Shown piece after piece: positions 44,273-53,056 of a stretch of 64,000 nt of DNA. The stretch lies in the NCBI RefSeq assembly GCF_042657185.1, contig NZ_JBHSNN010000005.1. One strand, given 5' to 3'. The notes beneath the pieces were generated by a model. The model was not told where the DNA came from. It was given only the letters and a program-made list of their open reading frames with translations, and did not search any database. How positions within the stretch are numbered: position 1 is the stretch's first letter; each line of letters opens with the position of its first letter. The stretch is from Ureibacillus thermophilus. Its GTDB lineage: Bacteria > Bacillota > Bacilli > Bacillales_A > Planococcaceae. A program made the position numbers and the translations under genes.

Positions 44273-45078
44273 AAGCCATCGCGAACGAGATGATTGTGAC
44301 GCTGTATAAAGAACCAGATGCAGCTTCTGAATGCATTGATGAAGTATTATATGGAATGGTCGTTGACATTTTAGAAGATGTCAATGAAACATGGGTATAT
44401 GTCCAAACAGCCTATCGATACGAAGGTTATTGTTTAAAAGAACAACTGCTGGTAGATGATAAGAAGGCAAATCAATGGAATGAGGGCGCAAAGCATATCA
44501 TTATCCAAAATTTTGCGGATGTTTTAAAAGAACCGAAAATTCAAAGCAGCAAACTAGCGACCTTGGCAAGAGGCTCTCTTATTACAATGATCGAAGACCC
44601 GGAATCGGAAGAGTGGTCAAAAATACAATTGGCGGATGGAAAAATTGGATATACTCGAACTTATTGGATTCGCAATAGAATCGTAGAAAATCTTTCTGAA
44701 GAAGAATTCAGGGAAAAGGTAGTCCAAACAGCATTGAGTTATTTAAAGACGCCTTACCGTTGGGGAGGAAAAACACCCCTTGGCATTGATTGTTCAGGAT
44801 TATGTTCCATGGCTTATATGTTAAATGGGGTGTATATTTACCGGGATGCTCAAATTGTGGAAGGGTTTCCAATTAAGGAAATTTCCTTTGAGCAAATCCA
44901 AAAGGGAGACTTGCTCTATTTCCCTGGACACATCGCCATGTATATGGGAGATGGACTCTATGTGCATTCTTCCCTCGGTGGAAATGAAGTAAGTATCAAT
45001 AGTCTTGATGCCAATCATCCACAATATCGCAAAGATTTAGCAACTTCCATTACGGCGGTTGGAAGTCTTTTTGGATAG
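44269..45078 (+). CDS. ykfC: Gamma-D-Glu-L-diamino acid endopeptidase (NlpC/P60, YkfC)
   Basis: A cysteine peptidase of 269 residues that cuts the D-Glu/diaminopimelate bond of murein peptides with a free N-terminal L-Ala. Two SH3b-like domains (about 1-65 and 70-140) precede the NlpC/P60 domain with C175 in GIDCSGLC, H221 in FPGHIAMY and H233. No signal peptide, matching cytoplasmic YkfC. Its product L-Ala-D-Glu is the substrate of YkfB in the same cluster. A hairpin follows. Confidence 0.93.
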   Translation: MKAIANEMIVTLYKEPDAASECIDEVLYGMVVDILEDVNETWVYVQTAYRYEGYCLKEQLLVDDKKANQWNEGAKHIIIQNFADVLKEPKIQSSKLATLARGSLITMIEDPESEEWSKIQLADGKIGYTRTYWIRNRIVENLSEEEFREKVVQTALSYLKTPYRWGGKTPLGIDCSGLCSMAYMLNGVYIYRDAQIVEGFPIKEISFEQIQKGDLLYFPGHIAMYMGDGLYVHSSLGGNEVSINSLDANHPQYRKDLATSITAVGSLFG

Positions 45079-45089
45079 ATAATCGAAAT

Positions 45090-45138
45090 GATAATGGACT
45101 GGTTAGAATCATTTAGATTTTCTAATCAGTGCATTATC
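45090..45138 (+). terminator. Hairpin after ykfC, weak terminator
   Basis: GATAATGGACTGGTTAGA pairs with TCTAATCAGTGCATTATC, a stem of about 18 bp. Only an A-rich stretch follows, so it may protect the 3' end or terminate weakly. Confidence 0.6.
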
Positions 45139-45296
45139 TATTCAAAAAAATTCGAATAAAACAGAAAAAATCTTCATATAAAACAAATTTGTTGTTTCAA
45201 ATGAGAAAAAAGAATTGTATAATGTTACTATTAAATTTTGGCTAAATTGTGAACGGGATGGGGTTCACCTTTGATGACTCAAGGGGGTAGGGCATA

Positions 45297-45500
45297 ATGA
45301 AATATTTTATCAATATGTTCGCATTAATATTAATTTTAGGGTTGATATTGCTAGGAATAAGCTTTGTTTCCAATCTTTCCTTCTGGTATGGAGTTAGTTT
45401 CGTCCATGGCAGCTTTTATGTATTGCTTACGGGGCTTTTTCTTCTTTTAATCGAGGAATATGAAATGAAGACAAAAAAGAAGAGGTTTGGACAAATCTAA
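45297..45500 (+). CDS. Small two-helix membrane protein
   Basis: A 67-residue protein of two hydrophobic segments (about residues 5-25 and 33-52) and a basic tail. Ribosome site AAGGGGGTAGGG precedes the ATG. I do not recognise a family. The last codons and the stop (RFGQI) are encoded by the outer end of repeat copy 3, so the natural C-terminus was changed by the repeat. Confidence 0.65.
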   Translation: MKYFINMFALILILGLILLGISFVSNLSFWYGVSFVHGSFYVLLTGLFLLLIEEYEMKTKKKRFGQI

Positions 45501-45780
45501 AAAAGAGGCTGGGACAAATCTAAAAAAACATCATTTTCTCCAAGGAGAAAATGATGTTTTTTTGATATGTTATTAAAATTGATTTCCGTTCCGGGGACGC
45601 TTTCCGCGGGCCCGGCTCGAGCCTCCTCGGAGCTCATTCCTTCGTTCCTGCGGTGTCTCGAGACACGGGCTGTTCCCGCAGGAGTCGCCCCGTCACTCCA
45701 ATCAATTTTTAGTTATATCAATTTTTTATCAAAACTCTTTCAACTGCCCCTTTAAATTTTTGTTTATGTCCCAGCCTTTT
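45480..45780. mobile_element. Repeat element copy 3
   Basis: Same orientation as copy 1. The left end is present twice, with a 23-bp period (45480 decayed, 45503 intact). Then come the perfect hairpin (45522-45563), the GC-rich centre with GTGTCTCGAGACAC, and the AT-rich arm ending in GTCCCAGCCTTTT at 45780. It lies between the convergent small membrane gene and qoxD, 10 bases from the qoxD stop, and so supplies the terminator for both. Confidence 0.8.
45522..45563. terminator. Bidirectional terminator hairpin in repeat copy 3
   Basis: Perfect stem ACATCATTTTCTCC/GGAGAAAATGATGT with A and T tails. It is the only clear terminator for the qox operon. Confidence 0.8.
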
Positions 45781-45790
45781 CTAAACTTGA

Positions 45791-46072
45791 TTACATATCC
45801 CAAACGAAGATTAATAGAGAACCGATAATTGTGACAACAGCAATTATAATCCCATAAAGTATATTCGTATAAATGGCTGTTCCATCCTCTGTTTCACCGG
45901 CATGCATAAATAGTACGAGCTGCACTGTCGCTTGGACAAAAGCCGTTACAAGCAGAATCGTCATCGCTACCGGGAAAGAGAAATCCATAATATACACAAG
46001 CAAAGCTACAATCGTCAACACTAATGAAAAGATATAGCCGCCGACTTGTTTTGCTGGAAACAATTCTTTCAT
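45791..46072 (-). CDS. qoxD: Quinol oxidase subunit IV
   Basis: Small subunit of 93 residues with three membrane helices (about 12-32, 38-58 and 70-90), as in QoxD/CyoD. It is the last gene of the qox operon and is one base from qoxC. Confidence 0.92.
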   Translation of the reverse strand: MKELFPAKQVGGYIFSLVLTIVALLVYIMDFSFPVAMTILLVTAFVQATVQLVLFMHAGETEDGTAIYTNILYGIIIAVVTIIGSLLIFVWDM

Positions 46073-46073
46073 C

Positions 46074-46670
46074 TTACATCATTCCTTTCAAATAGATGAA
46101 GCTGAAGATGAAAATCCAGACAACATCTAAGAAGTGCCAGTATAGAGAAAAGATAAAGGATTTATTCGCTGTTCTTGGATTGATGCCATCTTTTGCAACT
46201 TGGATCAGGATGCATAATCCCCAGAAAAATCCTAGAGTTACGTGTGCTCCATGGGTGCCGAGCGTCGTCAAAAGAGCTGCGGTAAATCCGCTCGTTTGAT
46301 AAGTTGCACCCACATGATAGTAGTGAATAAATTCATTGATTTCTGCTGAAAGGAATGCGACGCCAAGCGCAAGGGTAATTCCTAGGAAGGCAAGCATCGC
46401 TTTTTTATGCCCAATGCGCATCGCATGTACCATAAGACCAATCGTGAAACTGCTTGTTAACAAGATAAAAGTTTCAAAGAGGACTGGAGAAATTTCGAAA
46501 ATTTCCGGTCCAGTTGGTCCATTGCCAGTTCGATTTTCCATAATGAAATAAGCTGTGAATAATGTGGCAAACAACATAATTTCCGCGCCAAGGAAAATCC
46601 AGAAACCGAGGATATTCAATTGGTTTTGCTGTGTACTATATTCAAGAGGCTGCGTGTGATCGATTTTCAT
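46074..46670 (-). CDS. qoxC: Quinol oxidase subunit III
   Basis: 198 residues with five helices, typical of QoxC/CyoC (NILGFWIFLGAEIMLFATLF, the ETFILLTSSFTIGL segment, and FTAALLTTLGTHGAHVTLG). It overlaps qoxB by four bases. Confidence 0.94.
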   Translation of the reverse strand: MKIDHTQPLEYSTQQNQLNILGFWIFLGAEIMLFATLFTAYFIMENRTGNGPTGPEIFEISPVLFETFILLTSSFTIGLMVHAMRIGHKKAMLAFLGITLALGVAFLSAEINEFIHYYHVGATYQTSGFTAALLTTLGTHGAHVTLGFFWGLCILIQVAKDGINPRTANKSFIFSLYWHFLDVVWIFIFSFIYLKGMM

Positions 46671-48616
46671 GAATGAGCACCTCCATACGTGCTTTCAGTC
46701 GCTTTAATTTCCTCTACAGAAATGTGGCGTCCGTCATCTTTTTCAAAGGAACGCAGAACCATGCAAGCAAAGATGCCGATTAGTGCGACAACTGCTGGCA
46801 CCCATAAGGCGAAGACGAAGGAGAATCCGGCTATGAAGAAGATTACCCCCATAATAAACGGAACACCGCTATTATTTGGCATGTGGATTTCTTCAATTTC
46901 GCCTTTAAATAGTTCATGTCCACGTTTTTTCGCATCCCAGAATGCTTCGCTGGATGCTACATGTGGTGTGCGGGCAAAGTTGTATTCAGGCACTGGATTG
47001 TGTGTCGCCCATTCTAAAGTGCGGGCATTCCATGGATCTTCTCCTACATTTCTTGGAGAGTTTTTAAAGCTATAAATAATGTTAAAGACAATGATGCAGA
47101 AGGATATCGCCATTAACCCTGCGCCGATAAATGCCACAAAGTTTAAAGTTCCAAAACCTGTTGCTTCAGAGTAAGTGTACATGCGGCGTGCTTGTCCATT
47201 TAAACCAGTGATGTACATTGGGAAGAAGGCAAGTACAAATCCGATTGAAAGGAACCAGAATCCCCATTTCCCAATATGTTCATTCAACATAAAGCCAAAC
47301 ATTTTTGGCCAGTAGTACGTGAGTCCAGCCAACATCGCAAAGACTACGCCTGGAATAATCGTGTTATGGAAGTGGGCGACTAAGAACATCGTATTATGAT
47401 ATTGGTAGTCTGCTGCTGACATGGCAAGCATAACCCCAGTTACCCCGCCGACTGTAAAGAGTGGAATAAATCCAATTGAGTAAAGCATTGGAACGGTAAA
47501 TCGAATTTTCCCTTTCCACATTGTCAAAAGCCAGTTGAAAATTTTCACCCCAGTTGGCACCGCAATAGCCATCGTTGAAATGGAGAAGATGCTGTTTGTT
47601 AATGCACCTTGGCCCATTGTAAAGAAGTGGTGGGTCCAAACAAGGAATGATAGTAGGGAAATAATGACCATGGAACCGACCATGGATTTATAGCCGTAAA
47701 GATTTCGGCCAGAGAAAGTGGAAATCACTTCACTGTAAATACCAAAAGCCGGCAAGATCAAGATATAGACTTCAGGGTGTCCCCAAACCCAGAAGAAGTT
47801 TGCCCAAAGCATATCCATACCGCCGTTTGTTGACGTAAAGAAGTTTGTTGCAAATAAACGGTCAGTCGTTCCCATTAATAACGCAATAGTTAATACCGGG
47901 AAGGCAAAAATGATAATGACGCAAGCCATAAAGCTGGCCCATGTGAACATTGGCATTTTCATCAATGTCATGCCAGGGGCGCGCATTTTTAATATGGTTG
48001 TAATCATATTGATTCCGGTCATTAAGGAGCCAATCCCGGAAATCTGAATGGCAATCATGTAATAGTTCGTTCCGACAGATTCACTAAATTCCGTTCCGGC
48101 AAGCGGGAAGTAAGATGTCCATCCTGCATCCGGTGAACCGCCGATGACGAAGGAAATGTTAAATAGCATCGCGCCAGCAGCAAATAACCAGAAGCTGATG
48201 GCATTAAGTCTAGGAAACGCCACATCCCGCGCCCCGATTTGCAATGGAACAACGAGGTTCATAAAAGCGAAGATGAACGGCATTGCCATAAAGATAATCA
48301 TAATAATTCCGTGGGTTGAAAACACTTCATTGTAGTGCTGAGGGTCGAGCAGTTTATTATCCGGTACGGCAAGCTGAGCCCGCAACATCAGGGCATCCAC
48401 TCCACCACGGAACAGCATTAGTATTGCAGAGATTAAATACATCATCCCAATTTTTTTATGGTCCACTGTTGTCAGCCATTCCCGCCATAGGTAGCCCCAT
48501 TTTTTAAAATAGGTTAAACCAAAGATAATAGCGAGGGAAACCACAACGATTGCGACCATTGAAGCATAGATGGCTGGATTTGGATTTGGCACTGCAAATC
48601 GTTCAAAAAATTCCAT
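46667..48616 (-). CDS. qoxB: Quinol oxidase subunit I
   Basis: The catalytic subunit of the aa3-type menaquinol oxidase, 649 residues. The haem-copper residues are in TTHGIIMIIF, WGHPEVYILILP (His and Tyr of the CuB site), THHFF and HFHNTIIPG. HFHN, in place of HFHY, is the form seen in quinol oxidases such as CyoB. ATG 48616 follows GAGAGGAG; an in-frame TTG at 48634 has no ribosome site and gives a longer start than the family. Confidence 0.96.
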   Translation of the reverse strand: MEFFERFAVPNPNPAIYASMVAIVVVSLAIIFGLTYFKKWGYLWREWLTTVDHKKIGMMYLISAILMLFRGGVDALMLRAQLAVPDNKLLDPQHYNEVFSTHGIIMIIFMAMPFIFAFMNLVVPLQIGARDVAFPRLNAISFWLFAAGAMLFNISFVIGGSPDAGWTSYFPLAGTEFSESVGTNYYMIAIQISGIGSLMTGINMITTILKMRAPGMTLMKMPMFTWASFMACVIIIFAFPVLTIALLMGTTDRLFATNFFTSTNGGMDMLWANFFWVWGHPEVYILILPAFGIYSEVISTFSGRNLYGYKSMVGSMVIISLLSFLVWTHHFFTMGQGALTNSIFSISTMAIAVPTGVKIFNWLLTMWKGKIRFTVPMLYSIGFIPLFTVGGVTGVMLAMSAADYQYHNTMFLVAHFHNTIIPGVVFAMLAGLTYYWPKMFGFMLNEHIGKWGFWFLSIGFVLAFFPMYITGLNGQARRMYTYSEATGFGTLNFVAFIGAGLMAISFCIIVFNIIYSFKNSPRNVGEDPWNARTLEWATHNPVPEYNFARTPHVASSEAFWDAKKRGHELFKGEIEEIHMPNNSGVPFIMGVIFFIAGFSFVFALWVPAVVALIGIFACMVLRSFEKDDGRHISVEEIKATESTYGGAHS

Positions 48617-48663
48617 CGATTTTTCTCCTCTCAAACGTTCATAAAAATGAACAAGATTTATCG

Positions 48664-49554
48664 TTACTCATGTGCAGCGTGTTCAGAATGCATTTCGTGT
48701 TCAGCATCCATTTCATCATCAGCAGTATGCTCATGTTCTGGCGCGGGTGAGAAATCAAGATGCGTTCCAGTAAACGTCATGCGTCCGAGATGGCCAGGTT
48801 CTAATAATTGATTGAATTCATCTTCTGTTAACGGTTCCGCTGTTTCATGTACTTCATCCACCCATTCATCAAATTCCGTTTGAGTCATGGCTGTGACGGT
48901 AAATGTATTTTCAGCAAAGCCTTTGCCGTTGAAGTTAGCATTTCGTCCTGTATATTCTCCTGGGGTTTCTGCCGCTAAGTGAAGCGTTGTTACCATGTCT
49001 GCCATGGCATATTTTTGTCCACCTAATTGGGGAATCCAGAAACTTGTAATAGGGCCGAAAGAATAAAGTTTGAATTCAATTGGTCGATTGGTTGGAATAT
49101 ACAAATAATTCACCGTTTCGATTTCTTGTTCAGGGTAGCTGAAATGCCATTTCCAGTTGGAAGTTGAAGCATAAATCACCAGTGGCTCCTGGTCTTCATA
49201 TCCTTCTGGGATGTTTTCTACAATATAGTTGCTTTTCACTGTAACTATGGATAGAAAAGCGACAATAATGATTGGAACTCCAATAAGAATACCTTCTAAA
49301 ATAGGATTTCCTTCGATATGAGGAGGCTCATAATCTTCTGGAAGTTTAGAAGCCCGATATTTAACGAGCATGTATACAAGCAAAACTAAAACGACAATAA
49401 CAATAAACGCCATAATCCAAATGGAAATCATGATGTCGTGTGCTTGTCTTTCCGCTTGTGGGCCTTTTGGATCTAACACAAGTAAAGGTTCACAACCGCT
49501 AAGGAAAACTACAAGCATGGATAGCAATAACAGCAGTGCTCCTTTGAGTTTCAT
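48664..49554 (-). CDS. qoxA: Quinol oxidase subunit II (lipoprotein)
   Basis: 296 residues with lipobox FLSGC (C21), two membrane helices and an outside cupredoxin domain. The CuA ligands of cytochrome c oxidases are absent, so electrons come from quinol. ATG 49554 follows AAAGGAG. The C-terminus has an unusual tail of about 25 residues rich in His, Glu and Asp (EHEHTADDEMDAEHEM), which might bind metal. Confidence 0.94.
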   Translation of the reverse strand: MKLKGALLLLLSMLVVFLSGCEPLLVLDPKGPQAERQAHDIMISIWIMAFIVIVVLVLLVYMLVKYRASKLPEDYEPPHIEGNPILEGILIGVPIIIVAFLSIVTVKSNYIVENIPEGYEDQEPLVIYASTSNWKWHFSYPEQEIETVNYLYIPTNRPIEFKLYSFGPITSFWIPQLGGQKYAMADMVTTLHLAAETPGEYTGRNANFNGKGFAENTFTVTAMTQTEFDEWVDEVHETAEPLTEDEFNQLLEPGHLGRMTFTGTHLDFSPAPEHEHTADDEMDAEHEMHSEHAAHE

Positions 49555-49918
49555 TGAAGTGCTCCTTTCGAAGGTCAAAAAGAAAATCACTTTTCGACGT
49601 TCATAAAATATGTTTGAGTCAATAATATATCAAAATAAAAAAATTAAAAGTGTTTTCACTGTGTGAATAGTAAAAATTCACATTTCGGACATGCTTTTAT
49701 TCACAATTTTTCAATATTTGTTCCAAATCATAACCTTTTTTATTAGGCACTATCTAAATATGGGATATATTGTTATTTGTTTTTCTACAATAATTTTTTA
49801 ATTCTAAGGTGCTATCCATAAATGCAGAAAAAAGAGCGAAAAGCCTTCATGATGTACGTCTATTAAAATTTCTATATAATATAGAAAGGAATTTTATATT
49901 GAAAGAGAAGATGGGATT
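49555..49918. promoter_or_regulatory. Divergent control region between qoxA and the ABC-F gene
   Basis: An AT-rich 364-base region. It contains interleaved inverted motifs: TTCACTGTGTGAA (49655-49667), then TGTGAAT (49662-49668) opposite ATTCACA (49676-49682), and another TTCACAA at 49699-49707. TGTGAA-type half-sites are used by Rex, FNR and ResD, but the spacings match none of these exactly. The rest shows no gene. Confidence 0.45.
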
Positions 49919-51808
49919 ATGAGTCATTTAATTGTTTCGAATTTAACTAAAAGTGTTGGAGATAAAACCCTTTTTAAAAATGTGGAATTTACAATTTATG
50001 AAGGGGAGCGGGTTGGACTGATTGGCATAAACGGAACCGGCAAGTCCACATTGCTTGCCATTTTGGCAGGAGAGTTGGAAGCTGATTCAATTGAAATGGA
50101 CCACCCAAACAAATACCGCATTGCCTATTTGCCGCAAAAACCGGTATTTGAAGAAGAGGTGACGGTGCTGCAAGCCGTCTTTTCTGGAAATTCCCCGATT
50201 ATGGAATTAAACCGGGAGTATGAAGAGGTAGTCAAAGCTTTAAGTCTTCATCCTGAATCAGAAAAATTGCAAAATCAATTGTTCCAGCTGCAACAGCGGA
50301 TGGATGCAGAAAAAGCATGGGATGTCAATGCCCTTGCGAAGCAGGCATTAACGAAGCTCGGCATTGACCAATTTAATGAAAAAGTATCCAATTTATCCGG
50401 CGGCCAGCAAAAACGTGTAGCTTTGGCTAAGGTGCTTATAGAACCGGCAGACCTTTATCTCTTAGACGAGCCGACAAACCATCTTGATGCTGAATCAACA
50501 GAATGGCTTCAAGAGATGATTTTGCGGTTAAAAGGGGCAATCATTTTCATTACCCATGACCGATACTTTTTGGATGAAATCGCAACACATATTTATGAAT
50601 TGGCTGACCAAACCCTTTACCGCCATAACGGCAATTACGCAGCCTTTTTGGAAGCCCGGGCAATTCGGGAAGAAAATAAACAGGCGACGCAAGAAAAACT
50701 TCGCAACCGCTACCGCAATGAATTAAAGTGGATTCGCCGAGGGGCAAAGGCGAGAACAACAAAGCAAAAGGCGAGAATTCAGCGGTTTGAAGAGCTGGAA
50801 AAGAAACTTGAACGCCATGTGGAAGATGCGAAACTGGAAATGTCTTTAGCTTCTACCCGATTAGGAAAAAAAGTTTTGGAGGGAATTGCTTTATCTAAAT
50901 CATTCGGCGATCGGGTGATTTTAAAAGATTTTAATTTTTTAATCCAACAAGGCGACCGCATCGGCATTGTCGGGGCAAATGGCTACGGAAAATCTACTTT
51001 ATTAAAAATCTTGGCAGGCGAATTAAAACCGGATGATGGAGAATTGATTGTCGGCCCTACGGTGAAAATTGCTCACTTTCATCAAGTGCTTCCTGAGATG
51101 AATGAAAATCAGCGGATGATTGAATATATTCGGGAAGCTTCCAATGACATTACCGACTCTGAAGGGATCCGCTATTCTGCGGCGCAAATGTTGGAAAGAT
51201 TTTTATTCCCGTTACATACCCATGGAACGCCTATCGGGAAATTGTCCGGCGGCGAACGGAAACGGCTTCATCTGTTAATACTGTTGATGGAGCAGCCGAA
51301 CGTCTTATTGTTGGACGAGCCGACCAATGATTTAGATATTGAAACCCTCGGCGTATTGGAAGATTTCATTGAACATTTTCCAGGTGTTGTAATTACGATC
51401 TCCCATGACCGTTTCTTTTTGGACCGGATTGCAAAAAAATTGTGGATTTTAGATGGAAAAGGTAATGTAGAGGTGAGCTACGATTTATATACAGAGTATT
51501 TGGCAAAGAAAGCTGTAGCAGAGAAAGTGGAGAACAAAACAGAGAAACCAAAGCAAGAAAAGCCGAAAACGGAAAAACGAAAACTGACTTATAAAGAACA
51601 GAAAGAATGGGAAACCATCGAAGAAACCATTACCCAAGTGGAGCAGCAAATCGCAGAAATGGAAGAACAGATGGCAGAGTGCGGCTCTGATTATGTGAAA
51701 CTGCAAGAGTACACAGAAAAATTAAACGAACTCAATGCAGAATATGAGCGGCTCATTGAAAGATGGACCTATTTAGATGAAATTGTAAATGGAGGGAAAG
51801 ACGCTTGA
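49919..51808 (+). CDS. yfmR: ABC-F ATPase, YfmR/Uup type
   Basis: A soluble ABC-F protein of 629 residues that acts on the ribosome. The first cassette has GINGTGKST, NLSGGQQKR and LLDEPTNHLD; the second has GANGYGKST, KLSGGERKR and LLDEPTNDLD. The interdomain linker is charged (RRGAKARTTKQKARI), and the C-terminal coiled coil (about 545-625) fits the Uup branch. Length and domains agree with YfmR, reported to help translation elongation together with EF-P. Not evidently an antibiotic-resistance form. It is coupled to the next gene. Confidence 0.88.
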   Translation: MSHLIVSNLTKSVGDKTLFKNVEFTIYEGERVGLIGINGTGKSTLLAILAGELEADSIEMDHPNKYRIAYLPQKPVFEEEVTVLQAVFSGNSPIMELNREYEEVVKALSLHPESEKLQNQLFQLQQRMDAEKAWDVNALAKQALTKLGIDQFNEKVSNLSGGQQKRVALAKVLIEPADLYLLDEPTNHLDAESTEWLQEMILRLKGAIIFITHDRYFLDEIATHIYELADQTLYRHNGNYAAFLEARAIREENKQATQEKLRNRYRNELKWIRRGAKARTTKQKARIQRFEELEKKLERHVEDAKLEMSLASTRLGKKVLEGIALSKSFGDRVILKDFNFLIQQGDRIGIVGANGYGKSTLLKILAGELKPDDGELIVGPTVKIAHFHQVLPEMNENQRMIEYIREASNDITDSEGIRYSAAQMLERFLFPLHTHGTPIGKLSGGERKRLHLLILLMEQPNVLLLDEPTNDLDIETLGVLEDFIEHFPGVVITISHDRFFLDRIAKKLWILDGKGNVEVSYDLYTEYLAKKAVAEKVENKTEKPKQEKPKTEKRKLTYKEQKEWETIEETITQVEQQIAEMEEQMAECGSDYVKLQEYTEKLNELNAEYERLIERWTYLDEIVNGGKDA

Positions 51809-52923
51809 AAATTGTTACGATTGAACCAACACCAAGCCCAAACTCAATGAAAGTTGTAGTGGATGAAGAGCTGCCTTTTGGTAAAAGTTTTAATTATACA
51901 AAAGAAAATAAGCAAGAAGCGCCAAAGGAAATCCAAGATATTTTAAACATTGAAGGGGTAAAAGGCGTTTACCGTGTAGCGGACTTTTTAGCAGTGGAAC
52001 GGAATCCAAAATACCAATGGGAATCAATTCTATCCCAAGTCCGTAATGCCCTTGGAGAACAAACAGAGCAAATGGAAAAAGAGGAGCAGGCAGTTGACCA
52101 TTATGGAGAAGTGTTTGTCCATGTACAAATGTTTCGGGGATTGCCGCTTCAAATTAAAGTTTTTGATGCCAACGGGGAACATCGTATTTCTACAGGAGAG
52201 CGCTTTGTCAATGCCTTTCATCAAATCAAAATTGACAAAACCGATGAAAACTACATTTTGGAGCGGACATGGGCCGACTTTGGCGTTCGCTATGGAGATA
52301 AAGAAGAAATTGCCCAAAGCGTTTTAAAGGAAATTGAAGCAACTTATCCGGATGAACGCATTGCCCGCATTGTGGAAGCGGCCAATGCCAAAAAGCAGGA
52401 AACGGTGAAGCGCAGAAAAATTACGGTGGAAGAATTTAGCGTCGATGATTGGAAGGAACGCTTCCAAATGCTGGACCAAATCCCGGACCCGGATTTAGAC
52501 GACTTGCCGCTTTTAGAAAAAGCCCTTGAAGATGAGCAAATGTCCATCCGGAGACTTGCCACAGTATATTTAGGTATGATTAAAGATAAAGCGGTTGTGC
52601 CATTATTGATTCGTGCGCTGAAGGATAAAAGCCCAGCTGTTCGCCGTACAGCAGGGGACTGCATGAGCGACCTTGGCTTTGTGGAATTTGAACCGGCTAT
52701 GATGGAAGCGTTGAAAGATCAAAATAAATTGGTGCGTTGGCGCGCGGCGATGTTTTTATATGAATCAGGTACAGAACGATGCCTGCCTGCCTTAAGAGAA
52801 GCCGAAAATGACCCTGAATTTGAAGTAAGGCTGCAAATAAAAATGGCCATTGCCCGAATAGAACAAGGAGAGGAAGCGAAAGGCTCCGTCTGGAAGCAGA
52901 TGATGGAGAGAAATAATCAATAA
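51805..52923 (+). CDS. CvfC/YpgR-like protein: Nfu N-terminal domain plus HEAT repeats
   Basis: 372 residues. The N-terminus (TIEPTPSPNSMKVVVDEELP) is a Nfu/NifU-N type domain, and from about residue 220 there are HEAT repeats (EDEQMSIRRLATVYLGM, KDKSPAVRRTAGDCMSDLG, KDQNKLVRWRAAMFLYE). The combination matches conserved virulence factor C of Staphylococcus and YpgR of Bacillus; the exact role is unknown. The TTG start overlaps the yfmR stop by four bases (TTGA). Confidence 0.85.
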   Translation: MKIVTIEPTPSPNSMKVVVDEELPFGKSFNYTKENKQEAPKEIQDILNIEGVKGVYRVADFLAVERNPKYQWESILSQVRNALGEQTEQMEKEEQAVDHYGEVFVHVQMFRGLPLQIKVFDANGEHRISTGERFVNAFHQIKIDKTDENYILERTWADFGVRYGDKEEIAQSVLKEIEATYPDERIARIVEAANAKKQETVKRRKITVEEFSVDDWKERFQMLDQIPDPDLDDLPLLEKALEDEQMSIRRLATVYLGMIKDKAVVPLLIRALKDKSPAVRRTAGDCMSDLGFVEFEPAMMEALKDQNKLVRWRAAMFLYESGTERCLPALREAENDPEFEVRLQIKMAIARIEQGEEAKGSVWKQMMERNNQ

Positions 52924-52930
52924 AATGATG

Positions 52931-53021
52931 CTGGGTTTATCTAGAAAAAGGTTTCATTCTAGGTAAACCCAATTTAATTGAAGAAAAAGCGGAATTGTCG
53001 GAAATTCCGCTTTTTCTAAAA
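52931..53021. terminator. Two tandem terminator hairpins
   Basis: First hairpin: GGGTTTATCTAGA/TCTAGGTAAACCC (about 52932-52970). Second: AGAAAAAGCGGAATT pairs with AATTCCGCTTTTTCT (52982-53018) with A and T tails on both sides. They close yfmR-cvfC and the convergent EamA gene. Confidence 0.85.
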
Positions 53022-53056
53022 AATCAATAACCTGCTATGTATTCGCCAATAAAAAA

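Noticed and set aside
49655..49682. Canonical Rex operator upstream of qoxA
   Set aside because: The half-sites TGTGAA and TTCACA are too far apart for the 18-bp Rex palindrome.
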